Shown here piece after piece: positions 16,583 to 25,891 of a DNA stretch of 60,138 bases. A program made the translations under genes and the position numbers. The notes under the pieces are model-generated. The model was not told the origin of the DNA. It saw only the letters and a program-made list of their open reading frames with translations, and did not search any database. Position 1 is the first letter of the stretch. Every line of letters starts with the position of its first letter. Origin of the DNA: Methanobacteriota archaeon (GTDB lineage: Archaea; Thermoplasmatota; DTKX01; VGTL01); assembly GCA_016874675.1 (NCBI GenBank), contig VGTL01000008.1, positions 1 through 60,138 on the forward strand, read 5' to 3'.

Positions 16583-17053
16583 TCAATCCTTTTTTCCAAG
16601 GCGTTTTGCTGCTTCTGCAATCATCTGGCGTTGGATCATTCTTGGTGTGATGCCATATTTGGCCAGTACATCATTCAGCTCTTCGTCAGTCAATATGTTT
16701 GTTTTATGAATATAGTGAATCCCGCATTTTTCGTGGATTACGTAGTTGAACGCCTTGGCGGCCCTTTCTCTCACTTCCCGTGACTTGTTGGGATATAATA
16801 TCACCGGATCGTGGCATGCGGCACATGGTACTGAAAAGAACTCGACCTTCTTCTTATCCGCTATTTTAGTTGCCAGTTCATCGATGTTCGTCACGATCCA
16901 ATCATACAGGAATTCACGATATGAGCGAGCGCCTTTCATTTTATCCAATAAGGCCCTCATCTCGGTTGTCAGGACGATGGAGATTGTTGGATGCTCCCCT
17001 TTGTATTTCAAGTAGGATGGAGGATAGTGACGGCCTTTTTCCTTCTTTGCCAT
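16583..17053 (-). CDS. Ribbon-helix-helix DNA-binding protein with C-terminal CxxC domain
   Basis: Product of 156 residues. ATG 17053 is about 33 bases after a TATATATC box; an ATG at 17068 would be too close. Residues 20-60 (HPTISIVLTTEMRALLDKMK, then YREFLYDWI) fit a ribbon-helix-helix: one beta strand for DNA reading, then two helices for dimerisation. The C-terminal half contains VPCAACHDPVILYPNKS and an HEKCGIHYIHK segment that may bind zinc, plus a helix-rich end. Four 12-base repeats directly behind its promoter are a likely autoregulatory operator. Confidence 0.7.
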   Translation of the reverse strand: MAKKEKGRHYPPSYLKYKGEHPTISIVLTTEMRALLDKMKGARSYREFLYDWIVTNIDELATKIADKKKVEFFSVPCAACHDPVILYPNKSREVRERAAKAFNYVIHEKCGIHYIHKTNILTDEELNDVLAKYGITPRMIQRQMIAEAAKRLGKKD

Positions 17054-17085
17054 TGCCACACCCGGCATTCACAATTCATTGACAG

Positions 17086-17144
17086 ATATATATGGTTTAT
17101 CATATCCCATACCATATCTTTTATCATATGGATTATCATATGGG
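17086..17144 (-). promoter_or_regulatory. TATA box and four 12-nt iterons upstream of the ribbon-helix-helix gene
   Basis: On the minus strand a TATATATC box at 17086-17093 is preceded by repeats of TTATCATAT (plus-strand reading) at 17097, 17109 (degenerate, ATACCATAT), 17121 and 17133: exact 12-base spacing. Cooperative ribbon-helix-helix dimers commonly bind such arrays and would here cover the upstream edge of the promoter. Confidence 0.65.
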
Positions 17145-17177
17145 ATGGAATGCCAAAATGATCGAATTGGACCCGTT

Positions 17178-18587
17178 TTATTGCAATTCCTTTGACGGTG
17201 GAATCTTGGGATTTGATTTCCGTACGCCTGGAAGAAGAGATGTTTTTGATATACGTTTGAACAGCCGGTTGGCAAAAAGAGCGGTCACAACAAGGTCCTC
17301 GACGAACACGATGAAGAACTGAGCCATCACATTTTCAAAGGTCGCGGCAATGTACCCTGCTCTGACCAACAATACAAACGGCACGATTATCCCGACATTC
17401 GCTACCAACGAGATGTAGAGTATATACCTCGTTTCCCCCGTGCCGAAGAACAGGCTCTTTATGCATGAACCTATGGCAAAGAGGACATATGGGATCATCA
17501 ACCACTCAAAGGCCGCGATGGAGAACCCCGTCAGATCCGGATTGGGGTTGAAGAACCTGGATATCGGTGCCCAGGCGACAATACCGATGAGCCCTATTCC
17601 TACCATTATAAGCGTCGAAAACAATATCGACGTCAATATGACCTTTTTCATCCCGTCATACTTCTTCTCGCCATACAGGTTCCCGACGGCCACGCTGGTC
17701 CCCTCGGCCAGCGCCAGGACCGGTATCAACAATGTCCACATGACCCACATGACCAGACCGTAGCCTCCGAATTCGTTCGTGCCTATCAAGTTCAGGACCA
17801 TCAATGTCCCGATATAGCCCAGGTTCCTGGTAAGCGAGTCGGCCCCGGTCCACCCGCCGATCCTGAATATCGGCCTTACCATCCCCTTGAAGTCAATCCT
17901 GCCAATAAACGACCGCCAATCGATTCCGAGGATCTTTCCCAGATATGCCAGTGAGACGGCGGTCAAGGCCACCTTCGATATGACATACCCGATCGCCACA
18001 CCCCTGATTCCCAGATGGAGGGAGAAACCCCTGTCCGATATCAGGAAGAGGTCCAACATCATGTTCAGGATGACAGAAAAGATCACGATATGGAGGGCCT
18101 CCTTTCCCTTCCTCATCGATTTGATCCCCATCAGCAGGAGATAGGACAACGCCTCGAACGGCAGCGCCAGTCCCTTGAGGCCCAGATAAACACGCGTCGT
18201 CTCCACTATTTCCGGCGGGGTCCCGATGGTATTGACGAATTGAGCAAGGAAACCCAGGACCAGCAGCATGAACGCCATCGAGAATGCCAGCTGCAGGACC
18301 AGGCCGGACTTCAGAATCCTCAAAATCGTGTCCCGGTCGCGCCAGTTCCGGGCCACCAGGGCCAGGATGCCGAAGGGAATCATCTCGTTGATGACCTCTA
18401 TCGATACGCCGAGGAACTCGTATTGCTCGGTTATGGCCAGTGCCTCGAAGCCTATCTTGCCGATCCAGTAGACATTGGCCAGGTCGTAGAACTTCGGGAC
18501 CAGAAAGACTAGGACCATGAACCCCATGAACGACCATGGGTAGGGTTTGGTCAGTGCCTTCCAGTTCATTAGCGTCATGGACATCAT
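17178..18587 (-). CDS. MATE-family multidrug/sodium antiporter
   Basis: Product of 469 residues with 12 hydrophobic helices in two similar halves. Conserved-looking MATE segments include PKFYDLANVYWIGKIGFEAL near the start, EALSYLLLMGIKSMRKGKEA, and in the second half ALAEGTSVAVGNLYGEKKYD with GSCIKSLFFGTGETRY. It exports organic cations or other small compounds using a sodium or proton gradient. A TATA-like CTATATAAAG lies at 18686-18695, giving a leader of about 70 bases. It lies between the recombinase end of the island and the defence operon, back-to-back with the latter. Confidence 0.85.
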   Translation of the reverse strand: MMSMTLMNWKALTKPYPWSFMGFMVLVFLVPKFYDLANVYWIGKIGFEALAITEQYEFLGVSIEVINEMIPFGILALVARNWRDRDTILRILKSGLVLQLAFSMAFMLLVLGFLAQFVNTIGTPPEIVETTRVYLGLKGLALPFEALSYLLLMGIKSMRKGKEALHIVIFSVILNMMLDLFLISDRGFSLHLGIRGVAIGYVISKVALTAVSLAYLGKILGIDWRSFIGRIDFKGMVRPIFRIGGWTGADSLTRNLGYIGTLMVLNLIGTNEFGGYGLVMWVMWTLLIPVLALAEGTSVAVGNLYGEKKYDGMKKVILTSILFSTLIMVGIGLIGIVAWAPISRFFNPNPDLTGFSIAAFEWLMIPYVLFAIGSCIKSLFFGTGETRYILYISLVANVGIIVPFVLLVRAGYIAATFENVMAQFFIVFVEDLVVTALFANRLFKRISKTSLLPGVRKSNPKIPPSKELQ

Positions 18588-18840
18588 CGCGGATGTTGAC
18601 CTTCATCTCTGGAGGAGTGACGCGTTTCCTTCCGGCATCCCAGGCCGGGATGTGGTCAACTATTGAAACCATACCTCGCTCCGGACTTTATATAGATTCC
18701 GATTCCAGGGTCCAGACAACCCGTATTACTTTTCCCCCCTATTTCTTTAGTGAATGGTGGTCATTTCCATGACCGGACATACCCAAATGCTTTATTTACT
18801 CAAGCCCATACAACTCCCAGTAATTCCGGTGTGGTTTTCC

Positions 18841-20634
18841 ATGACCATACAAAGGTATTCGGTAACCCCGCATCCGATAGATACCCTGCTGACATGGGTC
18901 AAATCAGGCGAAGTCGCCATCCCAGAAATCCAGCGACCTTTCGTCTGGAACTCCACTCAGGTCCGCAATCTTCTGGACTCTCTATATCATGGGTACCCGG
19001 TCGGTTATCTCATCGCCTGGCGTAATCCTGATGTCCGTCTCAAAGATGGGACATCCTCTTCTGGCAAACGCATCCTGATCGATGGCCAGCAACGCGTGAC
19101 CGCGCTCATGGCATCGTTATTGGGAAATGAAGTCCTCACCAAGGATTATGACAAAGTCCGCATTAGCATAGCATTCAATCCCATGGAAGAGAAATTCGAG
19201 GTGCTCAATCCGGCAATACAGAAGGACATCACTTGGATACCGGACATAAGCAGGGTCTTTTCTCCGGATACCAGCCTGTACGACCTCGTTAATGAATACT
19301 GCGCCCAGAACTCCGGGGCAGATCCCAAGAATGTCTCGAAAATAATAGAAAAACTAACCAAAATAACGAACAACCACGTTGGTGTAATAGAACTCAATTC
19401 GGATCTTTCAATCGAGACTGTAACCGAGATCTTCATCAGGGTCAATTCAGCCGGCAAGACCCTAAGTCAAGCCGATTTTGCCATGTCAAAGATAGCCAGC
19501 GACGAGATGCACGATGGAACCACCCTCAGAAAGGCCATTGACTATTTCTGCCATCTGTCCGTTGCGCCCGAGTTCTACGATCGGATACGCACAAACGATA
19601 AGGATTTTTCGAAAAACGAGTTCTTCCAGCAAATGGCGTGGCTTAAAAACGAGACTGACAATCTCTACGACCCGTCCTATACTGACATGTTGCGCGTTGC
19701 CTTCACTTCGAAATTCAAGCGAGGCAAGCTGGAGGACCTTGTCGCCTTGCTCTCCGGCCGCAATTTCGAGACGCGTCAATTCGAGGAAAGGATAGCGGAA
19801 GAATCCTTTTCCAAGCTCAAGGGAGGAGTGAGGGATTTCATAAACGAGACTAATTTCAAGCGTTTCGTGATGATGATTCGCTCCGGTGGCTTTGTAGACC
19901 CTTCGCTCATCGGCTCGCAGAACGCGGTGGATTTCGCTTATATAGTGTATCTGGCCCTTCGGGATAGTAAGATGCCTCCGGCGGATATCGGCCGTGCGGT
20001 CCCACGCTGGTTTGTTTTTTCCATGCTGACCGGCAGGTACTCGTACAGCCCGGAATCCACCTTCAACTCGGACATCCAGTCAATCTCTGAACGGGGCTTT
20101 GAGGACTTTTCAAAGACAATCATCGACAGCCAGTTCTCGGACGCCTACTGGGAAAACCTCGTTCCCCAGGACATGGAGACTTCCTCGATAGCGACACCGA
20201 CATTCAGAGTATTCCAGGCCTCCCAGGTCAAGATGAACGACAAGGGTTTTCTCTCAAGGGACATTTCCGTCAACGACCTTATAATGCAAAAAAGCGATCT
20301 CCATCACGTCTATCCCAAAGCCCTCCTCAAGAAGGCCGGGCTGACAAAAGGCCATTACAACCAGATAGCCAATTACGTGATTGCCCAAAGCGAGATAAAC
20401 ATCGCCATCGGAGAGAAAGACCCGGCAGTCTATTTCAAGGAGCTCGTCCAGCAATGTCAGGGAGGACCGAAAAAGTACGGAGGAATCACAGATATTGAGG
20501 AGTTGAAATCAAACCTGAGAGCTCATTGCATCCCCATCCAAATGCTCGAAGGGGCCATGGAATACAACCACTTTCTCGAGGAACGACGCAAGCTGATGGC
20601 GAAAAAATTGAAGGAATATTTTCTTCTACTATGA
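18841..20634 (+). CDS. DUF262 protein with C-terminal HNH-like motif (GmrSD type)
   Basis: Product of 597 residues. I chose ATG 18841 because the conserved domain begins within 10 residues; an open frame extends upstream to 18754 across a TATA-like TTTATTTA at 18791. DUF262 signatures: [10 protein letters not shown] (27-36), [10 protein letters not shown] (80-89), [12 protein letters not shown] (about 195). DUF262 is a ParB-like nucleotide-hydrolysing domain of type IV restriction and phosphorothioation-sensing enzymes. The C-terminal part has [15 protein letters not shown], then NQIANYVI and SEINIAIG, an HNH-type nuclease pattern. It would cut foreign or modified DNA. First gene of the defence operon; its stop overlaps the next start as ATGA. 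Confidence 0.85.
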   Translation: MTIQRYSVTPHPIDTLLTWVKSGEVAIPEIQRPFVWNSTQVRNLLDSLYHGYPVGYLIAWRNPDVRLKDGTSSSGKRILIDGQQRVTALMASLLGNEVLTKDYDKVRISIAFNPMEEKFEVLNPAIQKDITWIPDISRVFSPDTSLYDLVNEYCAQNSGADPKNVSKIIEKLTKITNNHVGVIELNSDLSIETVTEIFIRVNSAGKTLSQADFAMSKIASDEMHDGTTLRKAIDYFCHLSVAPEFYDRIRTNDKDFSKNEFFQQMAWLKNETDNLYDPSYTDMLRVAFTSKFKRGKLEDLVALLSGRNFETRQFEERIAEESFSKLKGGVRDFINETNFKRFVMMIRSGGFVDPSLIGSQNAVDFAYIVYLALRDSKMPPADIGRAVPRWFVFSMLTGRYSYSPESTFNSDIQSISERGFEDFSKTIIDSQFSDAYWENLVPQDMETSSIATPTFRVFQASQVKMNDKGFLSRDISVNDLIMQKSDLHHVYPKALLKKAGLTKGHYNQIANYVIAQSEINIAIGEKDPAVYFKELVQQCQGGPKKYGGITDIEELKSNLRAHCIPIQMLEGAMEYNHFLEERRKLMAKKLKEYFLLL

Positions 20635-20720
20635 TACACAGAATAACATTATTTAACATGAGCGATATGCCGCTAGATGAGATATATGCCCTGCTGAATT
20701 CAAGGAGGGTTCTAGCTTGA
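20631..20720 (+). CDS. 29-residue peptide coupled into the defence operon
   Basis: ATG 20631 overlaps the stop of the DUF262 gene (ATGA), and its own TGA at 20718-20720 overlaps the TTG start of the helicase gene (TTGA). The peptide contains [20 protein letters not shown]. The same 4-base overlaps occur at every other junction of this operon, which is the main evidence that it is translated. It could be a small subunit, or only a ribosome-relay ORF that keeps the AAGGAGGG site for the helicase (about 20701) accessible. Not recognised. Confidence 0.5.
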   Translation: MIHRITLFNMSDMPLDEIYALLNSRRVLA

Positions 20721-23700
20721 ATGTCTTTGAGCTAAGAAATCGGATCATCGATGACTATTCCAAATATGTCCGAAGCTTCATCCATATCAAGGACGACAGG
20801 ATTCGTTCACTTATCGAACGAGAACTGGACGACGGTCTCATCTGGCCAGAACCCCTGATTCAACTGAATCCCGCATATAGTCCCGGTGCAACCATTGATG
20901 CACTAGTAAATGAGGGCATTCTCCATCCGGAATGTAGCAAGATCTTTCGAAGAAACAAGACAGAAAAAGGCGATTGCAGGGATGGGGAACCGCTGAGATT
21001 ATACAAACACCAGGAGGAGGCCATTCGAAAATCGCTCAATGGACACAATTACGTCCTGACTTCCGGGACCGGTTCAGGAAAAAGCCTTGCATATATCGTC
21101 CCCATCGTAAACCACATTCTGAAGAACGGGCCGGGAAAAGGTATTCAGGCCATTATTGTCTATCCTATGAATGCGCTCGCCAACAGCCAGATAGGAGAAC
21201 TCGACAAATTCCTCAAGACCGGATATCCGGCTGACCACGGACCGGTCACATATGCCCGATACACCGGCCAGGAAAAGGACGAGGAGCGTCAGGCCATCAT
21301 TGCCAACCCTCCAGATATCATCCTGACCAACTATGTGATGCTCGAGCTGATTCTCACAAGAACGAGGGAACGATCGTTGATTCAGGCCGCCAAGGGTCTT
21401 CGCTTTTTAGTGCTCGATGAACTGCATACCTATCGCGGCCGCCAAGGCGCGGATGTCGCAATGCTCATCCGAAGGGCCCGGGAATATCTTGCCACTGAAA
21501 AAATCCAATGCATCGGCACTTCGGCGACCCTTGCCGGCAAAGGACACGGTGAAGACCCACGGACCGAGGTAGCCGAATTGACAACCCGATTGTTCGGGGG
21601 TAAGGTAGATACCGATGACGTCGTCATGGAGACATTGATCCGCGTCACACCCGAGCTTGACATTAAGGATAAAAAGACAATTCTGAAGCTTAAGGAGCGG
21701 GTTAAAAAAGGCGATGAAGCAATCCCCAAGACTGTCGAAGGGTTTGTGACAGATCCTTTATCCAGCTGGCTGGAATCAATCGTGGGTATAGAATATGACA
21801 AGGAGCTGGAACGGCTGGTGAGGGCACTTCCTAGTAGCATCAAAGAAGAAGGTGGTCTTGCCGATACTTTATCCAAACTGGTTGAAGAACCGCTCGAATC
21901 CTGCCAGGATGCCATAGAAAAACATCTCCTGGCAAGCTACGAATGTCAGAAGGAAACCAAACCGGACAATCCATTATTTGCGTTCAGGCTTCATCAGTTC
22001 ATCAGTCGGGGTGGAACACCCTTTGCCAGCATGGGATACGAGGAAGATCGCTATATCACCGTTCAACCCCAGCGGTTTGTGCCTGGCCAAAGGGAAGCAA
22101 TCCTCTACCCGTTGGTTTTCTGTAGGGAGTGTGGCCAGGAATATTACTGCATCAAGATTCACCATAAAAAAGAGGAAAATGGCCGCAAGGTCAACCCCCG
22201 TATTTTTTCAGACCACTTCAAAGATGAAGAGGGCGTCGGAGCTTATGCGTATGCGAGCAAATCGAATCCATGGCCGCACAATCCGAATGAGATCATCAAA
22301 CGGCTCCCGGATGATTGGATTGAGGAAAAGGACGGTCGCCAGAGGATAAAATCCAACCGGCGGGAATACCTTCCAGTACACTACTGGGTTAACCCGGATG
22401 GTGAAGAAGGCAAAACTGGAACCGAATGCGTTGTAATCCCCTATCCATTCCGGTTCTGCCTCAACTGCGGTGTTTCCTACAACTTCAGGCAAAAAATCGA
22501 TTTCATGAAACTTCTGTCCATGGAGGCGGAAGGCAGGAGCACAGCGACCACAATCCTGACCCTTGGGGCCATAAGATACCTGCAAAAGGATTCCAACTTG
22601 AGCCAACGGGCCAGAAAATTGCTAAGTTTCACCGACAACCGGCAGGATGCCTCCCTCCAGGCAGGACATTTCAACGACTTTGTCGAAATAGGCGTTCTGA
22701 GATCCGGCGTATTCAAAGCGGTCCAGAACTCAGGTCCGGAGGGCCTCAAGCACGAGGAAATCGTTCAAAGGACATTCGATGCCCTGGATCTGCCCCTCGA
22801 TCTTTATGCCGTGGACCCTGGTGTAAAATACCAGGCCCTGGACGAAACAAAAAGAGCATTGAAAGAAGTATTGGGATACCGGCTCTACCGGGATCTGAAG
22901 CGCGGTTGGCGGATCACCACACCCAACCTAGAGCAGTGCGGGTTGTTGAAGATAAAGTACATGTCTCTGGATGAGGTCTGCAGGGACGATGAAATCTGGA
23001 AAGACAAACACGAGACGCTGGGGAGAGCCGCACCTGAGACAAGATACGAAATATCCCACACCCTGCTTGACTATATGCGTCGAGAGCTTGCCATAAAAAT
23101 CGAATATCTCACATACGATAGGCAGGAACGGATAAGACTCAATAGCTTCCAGAGATTGAAAGCACCCTGGGCCGTCGATGAAAACGAGACCATGGAGACC
23201 TCGGCCGTACTCTATCCCCGCCCTTTGCAGGATGGGGATTATGGTGGAAATGTCCATCTGTCACCCAGAAGCCAGTTTGGCAACTATTTGCGCAGGATGC
23301 TTTCGAAGCCAAAGGAAAAAATCCCACTCAAGGAGACCTCCAAAATCATCATCGATCTGTTGGAAGCGTTGCGGGTTGCGGGGCTTGTGGAAATCATTCG
23401 ACGGGCAAAGGAAGATCCCGGTTACCAATTGCCAGCCTCGGCAATGGTCTGGGTGGCTGGAAACGGCACGGAACCGTTGCACGATCCCATCCGGGTGCCA
23501 TTCAAACCCGATACGGGTTTCAGGACGAACCCGTTTTTCATAGAGTTTTACACCATGATGGCCTCCGATGCCAAGGGCATCGAAGCGCATGAGCACACCG
23601 CCCAGGTCAACGCAGAGGTGAGGATAGAAAGGGAAAGGGATTTCAGGGAAGGCCGGTTGCCTATTCTCTTCTGTTCCCCGACAATGGAGCTCGGCGTCGA

Positions 23701-25891
23701 TATCGCGGAATTGAATGTCGTTAATCTCCGCAACGTTCCTCCGACGCCGGCCAACTACGCACAACGGTCCGGCCGGGCCGGAAGAGGTGGCCAACCGGCC
23801 CTGGTCTTCACTTACTGTTCCCAATACAGCCCGCATGACCAGTATTTCTTCAAAAGACCGTACATGGTGGTCTCCGGCGCGGTCGTTCCACCCCGAATCG
23901 AACTCGCCAATGAGGAATTGATTCGAGCCCATGTCAATGCAATCTGGCTCACTGAAACCGGATTGAACCTCGGAGAATCCCTGATAGATCTCCTGGATTT
24001 GAGCGGTTCCGAACCCACCCTGAAATTCCTTCCTTCGGTTGAAGATTCAATACGGTCGGATTATTCCATTAAAAGGGCATTGGATAAAGCCCGGCAGATA
24101 ATGAATAACCTTACAGCTGAACTTGAGGAAACCGAATGGTACGATGAAAAATGGCTGGAGGAGACGCTTAACCAGACAGCCATCCGGTTTGACCAGGCCT
24201 GCGAACGCTGGCGCGGGCTCTACATGGGAGCATTCCGTCAGCAAGCCCGGCAAAATAAAATCGCATTGGACGCCTCGAGGCCTCAACCAGAAAAGGAGAA
24301 GGCGAAACGGCTTCGGGGCGAGGCTGAAGCCCAGCTCGGGATACTAACGAAGAAAGAGCATGTTTGGGAGGCCGATTTCTATTCCTACCGCTATTTCGCC
24401 AGCGAAGGATTCCTGCCGGGCTACAACTTCCCCCGATTGCCGCTTTCCGCCTATATTCCTGGCAGACGCGAGAAGGGCGACAGGTCCGAGTTCTTGTCAC
24501 GGCCCCGATTCATTGCGATAAGCGAGTTCGGCCCCAGGGCGATCGTGTACCATGAGGGATCCAGATACCGGATTAAGAAGGTCATAATGCCGGTCCCTGA
24601 AGAAGGGGCTACCGATGTCTTGACAAATACAATCAAGCTTTGCCAGGCTTGCGGATATCTGCACATCATGGAAGGCGACACAGGAGCCGACATCTGCGAG
24701 GTATGCAAATCTCCTCTGACAGAAATGATGACGAATCTGTTCCGTCTCCAAAATGTATCAACCGAAAGGGCTGACAAGATCAGCTCCGACGAAGAGGAAC
24801 GGCGGCGTATCGGTTACGAGATCAAGACTGCAGTCAAATTCAGCAAAAAACAAGGAAGAACGGCTCTAATGACCGCCCAAATAATGGTGGACAGCAAGGA
24901 ATGGGGCAAATTGTACTACGGACCTGCGGCCGACATCTGGCGCATAAATCTTGGGTGGTCGCGAAGGGCGAACAAGAACCAGTTCGGATTCAGTCTCGAT
25001 GTCGAGAAGGGCTATTGGGTCCGAAACGAGCAGGATGACGAGGATTCCGATGACCCCTATAGTGCGAGAACGCAACGGGTAATACCGTATGTCGAAGATC
25101 ATAGGAATATCCTGATACTCCAGCCGGCCAACACGCTTTCAAAGGGCGAGATGGCCTCCCTTCAGGCAGCCCTCAAAACAGCCATCCAGATCGAATACCA
25201 GCTCGAGGAAATGGAAATCGCGGCCGAGCCTCTGCCAAGATCCGATGACAGAAAGAGCATCCTCTTCTATGAAGCGGCGGAAGGGGGTGCCGGCGTTCTT
25301 CGAAACCTGGTCAAGGACGCCCATGCCCTATCAAGGGTTGTCTCCGGAGCTATCTTTCTTTGCCATTACGATCAGCTTGGTCATGACCGAAAGCGGAACA
25401 TCAATATGACCGAGGACTGCGAGGCGGCGTGTTATGACTGCCTTCTGAGCTATTCCAACCAGAGGGATCATCATCTTCTGGACCGACAATTGGCAATACC
25501 CCTCCTCCAACAATTGTTGACCGCGAAGGTAGTGATTTCACCAGGCGGAAAGACCCGGGCGGAGCAACTGGCCGAACTGATGCGTCTGTCCCAGTCTTCA
25601 TTGGAAAGGGAATGGCTTGATTTTCTGGAAAAGGGGGCTCATAACCTCCCGGACATGGCCCAGACCTTGATACGGGACTGCGGGACACGTCCCGACTTTT
25701 TATATAAGGAACACTGCATCGCAATATATATCGACGGCCCGCCCCACGATTTCAAGGACCGCCAGGACCGGGACAAGACGAACGAGGAATGCCTCCACGA
25801 TCTTGGCTACACCGTGATCCGTTTCCACCATCAACAGGACTGGATGACCATTATCAAGAAATATCCCAATATCTTTGGGGTAGCGAAATGA
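20717..25891 (+). CDS. Giant DEAD/DEAH helicase with DUF1998 (MZB) region and C-terminal Vsr-like nuclease domain
   Basis: Product of 1724 residues, start TTG with AAGGAGGG before it. Helicase motifs: LYKHQEEAI (Q-like region, 95), GTGSGKS (117-123), DELH (235-238), GTSATLAG (about 263), and NYAQRSGRAGRGGQP (about 1013) for motif VI. Zinc-binding pairs occur at CRECGQEYYC (about 469), CLNCG (about 580), CQACGY and CEVCK (about 1309-1330). The DUF1998/MZB signature CEAACYDCLLSYSNQ is at about 1567. The last 70 residues (RPDFLYKEHCIAIYIDGPPH, then LGYTVIRFHHQQDW) match a DUF559/Vsr-like PD-(D/E)xK fold. In DISARM the helicase (DrmA) and DUF1998 protein (DrmB) are separate; here they appear fused, with a nuclease-like tail added. 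It likely moves along incoming DNA. Confidence 0.88.
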   Translation: MNVFELRNRIIDDYSKYVRSFIHIKDDRIRSLIERELDDGLIWPEPLIQLNPAYSPGATIDALVNEGILHPECSKIFRRNKTEKGDCRDGEPLRLYKHQEEAIRKSLNGHNYVLTSGTGSGKSLAYIVPIVNHILKNGPGKGIQAIIVYPMNALANSQIGELDKFLKTGYPADHGPVTYARYTGQEKDEERQAIIANPPDIILTNYVMLELILTRTRERSLIQAAKGLRFLVLDELHTYRGRQGADVAMLIRRAREYLATEKIQCIGTSATLAGKGHGEDPRTEVAELTTRLFGGKVDTDDVVMETLIRVTPELDIKDKKTILKLKERVKKGDEAIPKTVEGFVTDPLSSWLESIVGIEYDKELERLVRALPSSIKEEGGLADTLSKLVEEPLESCQDAIEKHLLASYECQKETKPDNPLFAFRLHQFISRGGTPFASMGYEEDRYITVQPQRFVPGQREAILYPLVFCRECGQEYYCIKIHHKKEENGRKVNPRIFSDHFKDEEGVGAYAYASKSNPWPHNPNEIIKRLPDDWIEEKDGRQRIKSNRREYLPVHYWVNPDGEEGKTGTECVVIPYPFRFCLNCGVSYNFRQKIDFMKLLSMEAEGRSTATTILTLGAIRYLQKDSNLSQRARKLLSFTDNRQDASLQAGHFNDFVEIGVLRSGVFKAVQNSGPEGLKHEEIVQRTFDALDLPLDLYAVDPGVKYQALDETKRALKEVLGYRLYRDLKRGWRITTPNLEQCGLLKIKYMSLDEVCRDDEIWKDKHETLGRAAPETRYEISHTLLDYMRRELAIKIEYLTYDRQERIRLNSFQRLKAPWAVDENETMETSAVLYPRPLQDGDYGGNVHLSPRSQFGNYLRRMLSKPKEKIPLKETSKIIIDLLEALRVAGLVEIIRRAKEDPGYQLPASAMVWVAGNGTEPLHDPIRVPFKPDTGFRTNPFFIEFYTMMASDAKGIEAHEHTAQVNAEVRIERERDFREGRLPILFCSPTMELGVDIAELNVVNLRNVPPTPANYAQRSGRAGRGGQPALVFTYCSQYSPHDQYFFKRPYMVVSGAVVPPRIELANEELIRAHVNAIWLTETGLNLGESLIDLLDLSGSEPTLKFLPSVEDSIRSDYSIKRALDKARQIMNNLTAELEETEWYDEKWLEETLNQTAIRFDQACERWRGLYMGAFRQQARQNKIALDASRPQPEKEKAKRLRGEAEAQLGILTKKEHVWEADFYSYRYFASEGFLPGYNFPRLPLSAYIPGRREKGDRSEFLSRPRFIAISEFGPRAIVYHEGSRYRIKKVIMPVPEEGATDVLTNTIKLCQACGYLHIMEGDTGADICEVCKSPLTEMMTNLFRLQNVSTERADKISSDEEERRRIGYEIKTAVKFSKKQGRTALMTAQIMVDSKEWGKLYYGPAADIWRINLGWSRRANKNQFGFSLDVEKGYWVRNEQDDEDSDDPYSARTQRVIPYVEDHRNILILQPANTLSKGEMASLQAALKTAIQIEYQLEEMEIAAEPLPRSDDRKSILFYEAAEGGAGVLRNLVKDAHALSRVVSGAIFLCHYDQLGHDRKRNINMTEDCEAACYDCLLSYSNQRDHHLLDRQLAIPLLQQLLTAKVVISPGGKTRAEQLAELMRLSQSSLEREWLDFLEKGAHNLPDMAQTLIRDCGTRPDFLYKEHCIAIYIDGPPHDFKDRQDRDKTNEECLHDLGYTVIRFHHQQDWMTIIKKYPNIFGVAK

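Noticed and set aside
17097-17144. CRISPR-like array of short repeats
   Set aside because: The repeats are 9-12 bases in direct tandem without spacers; no other CRISPR repeat or cas gene is present.
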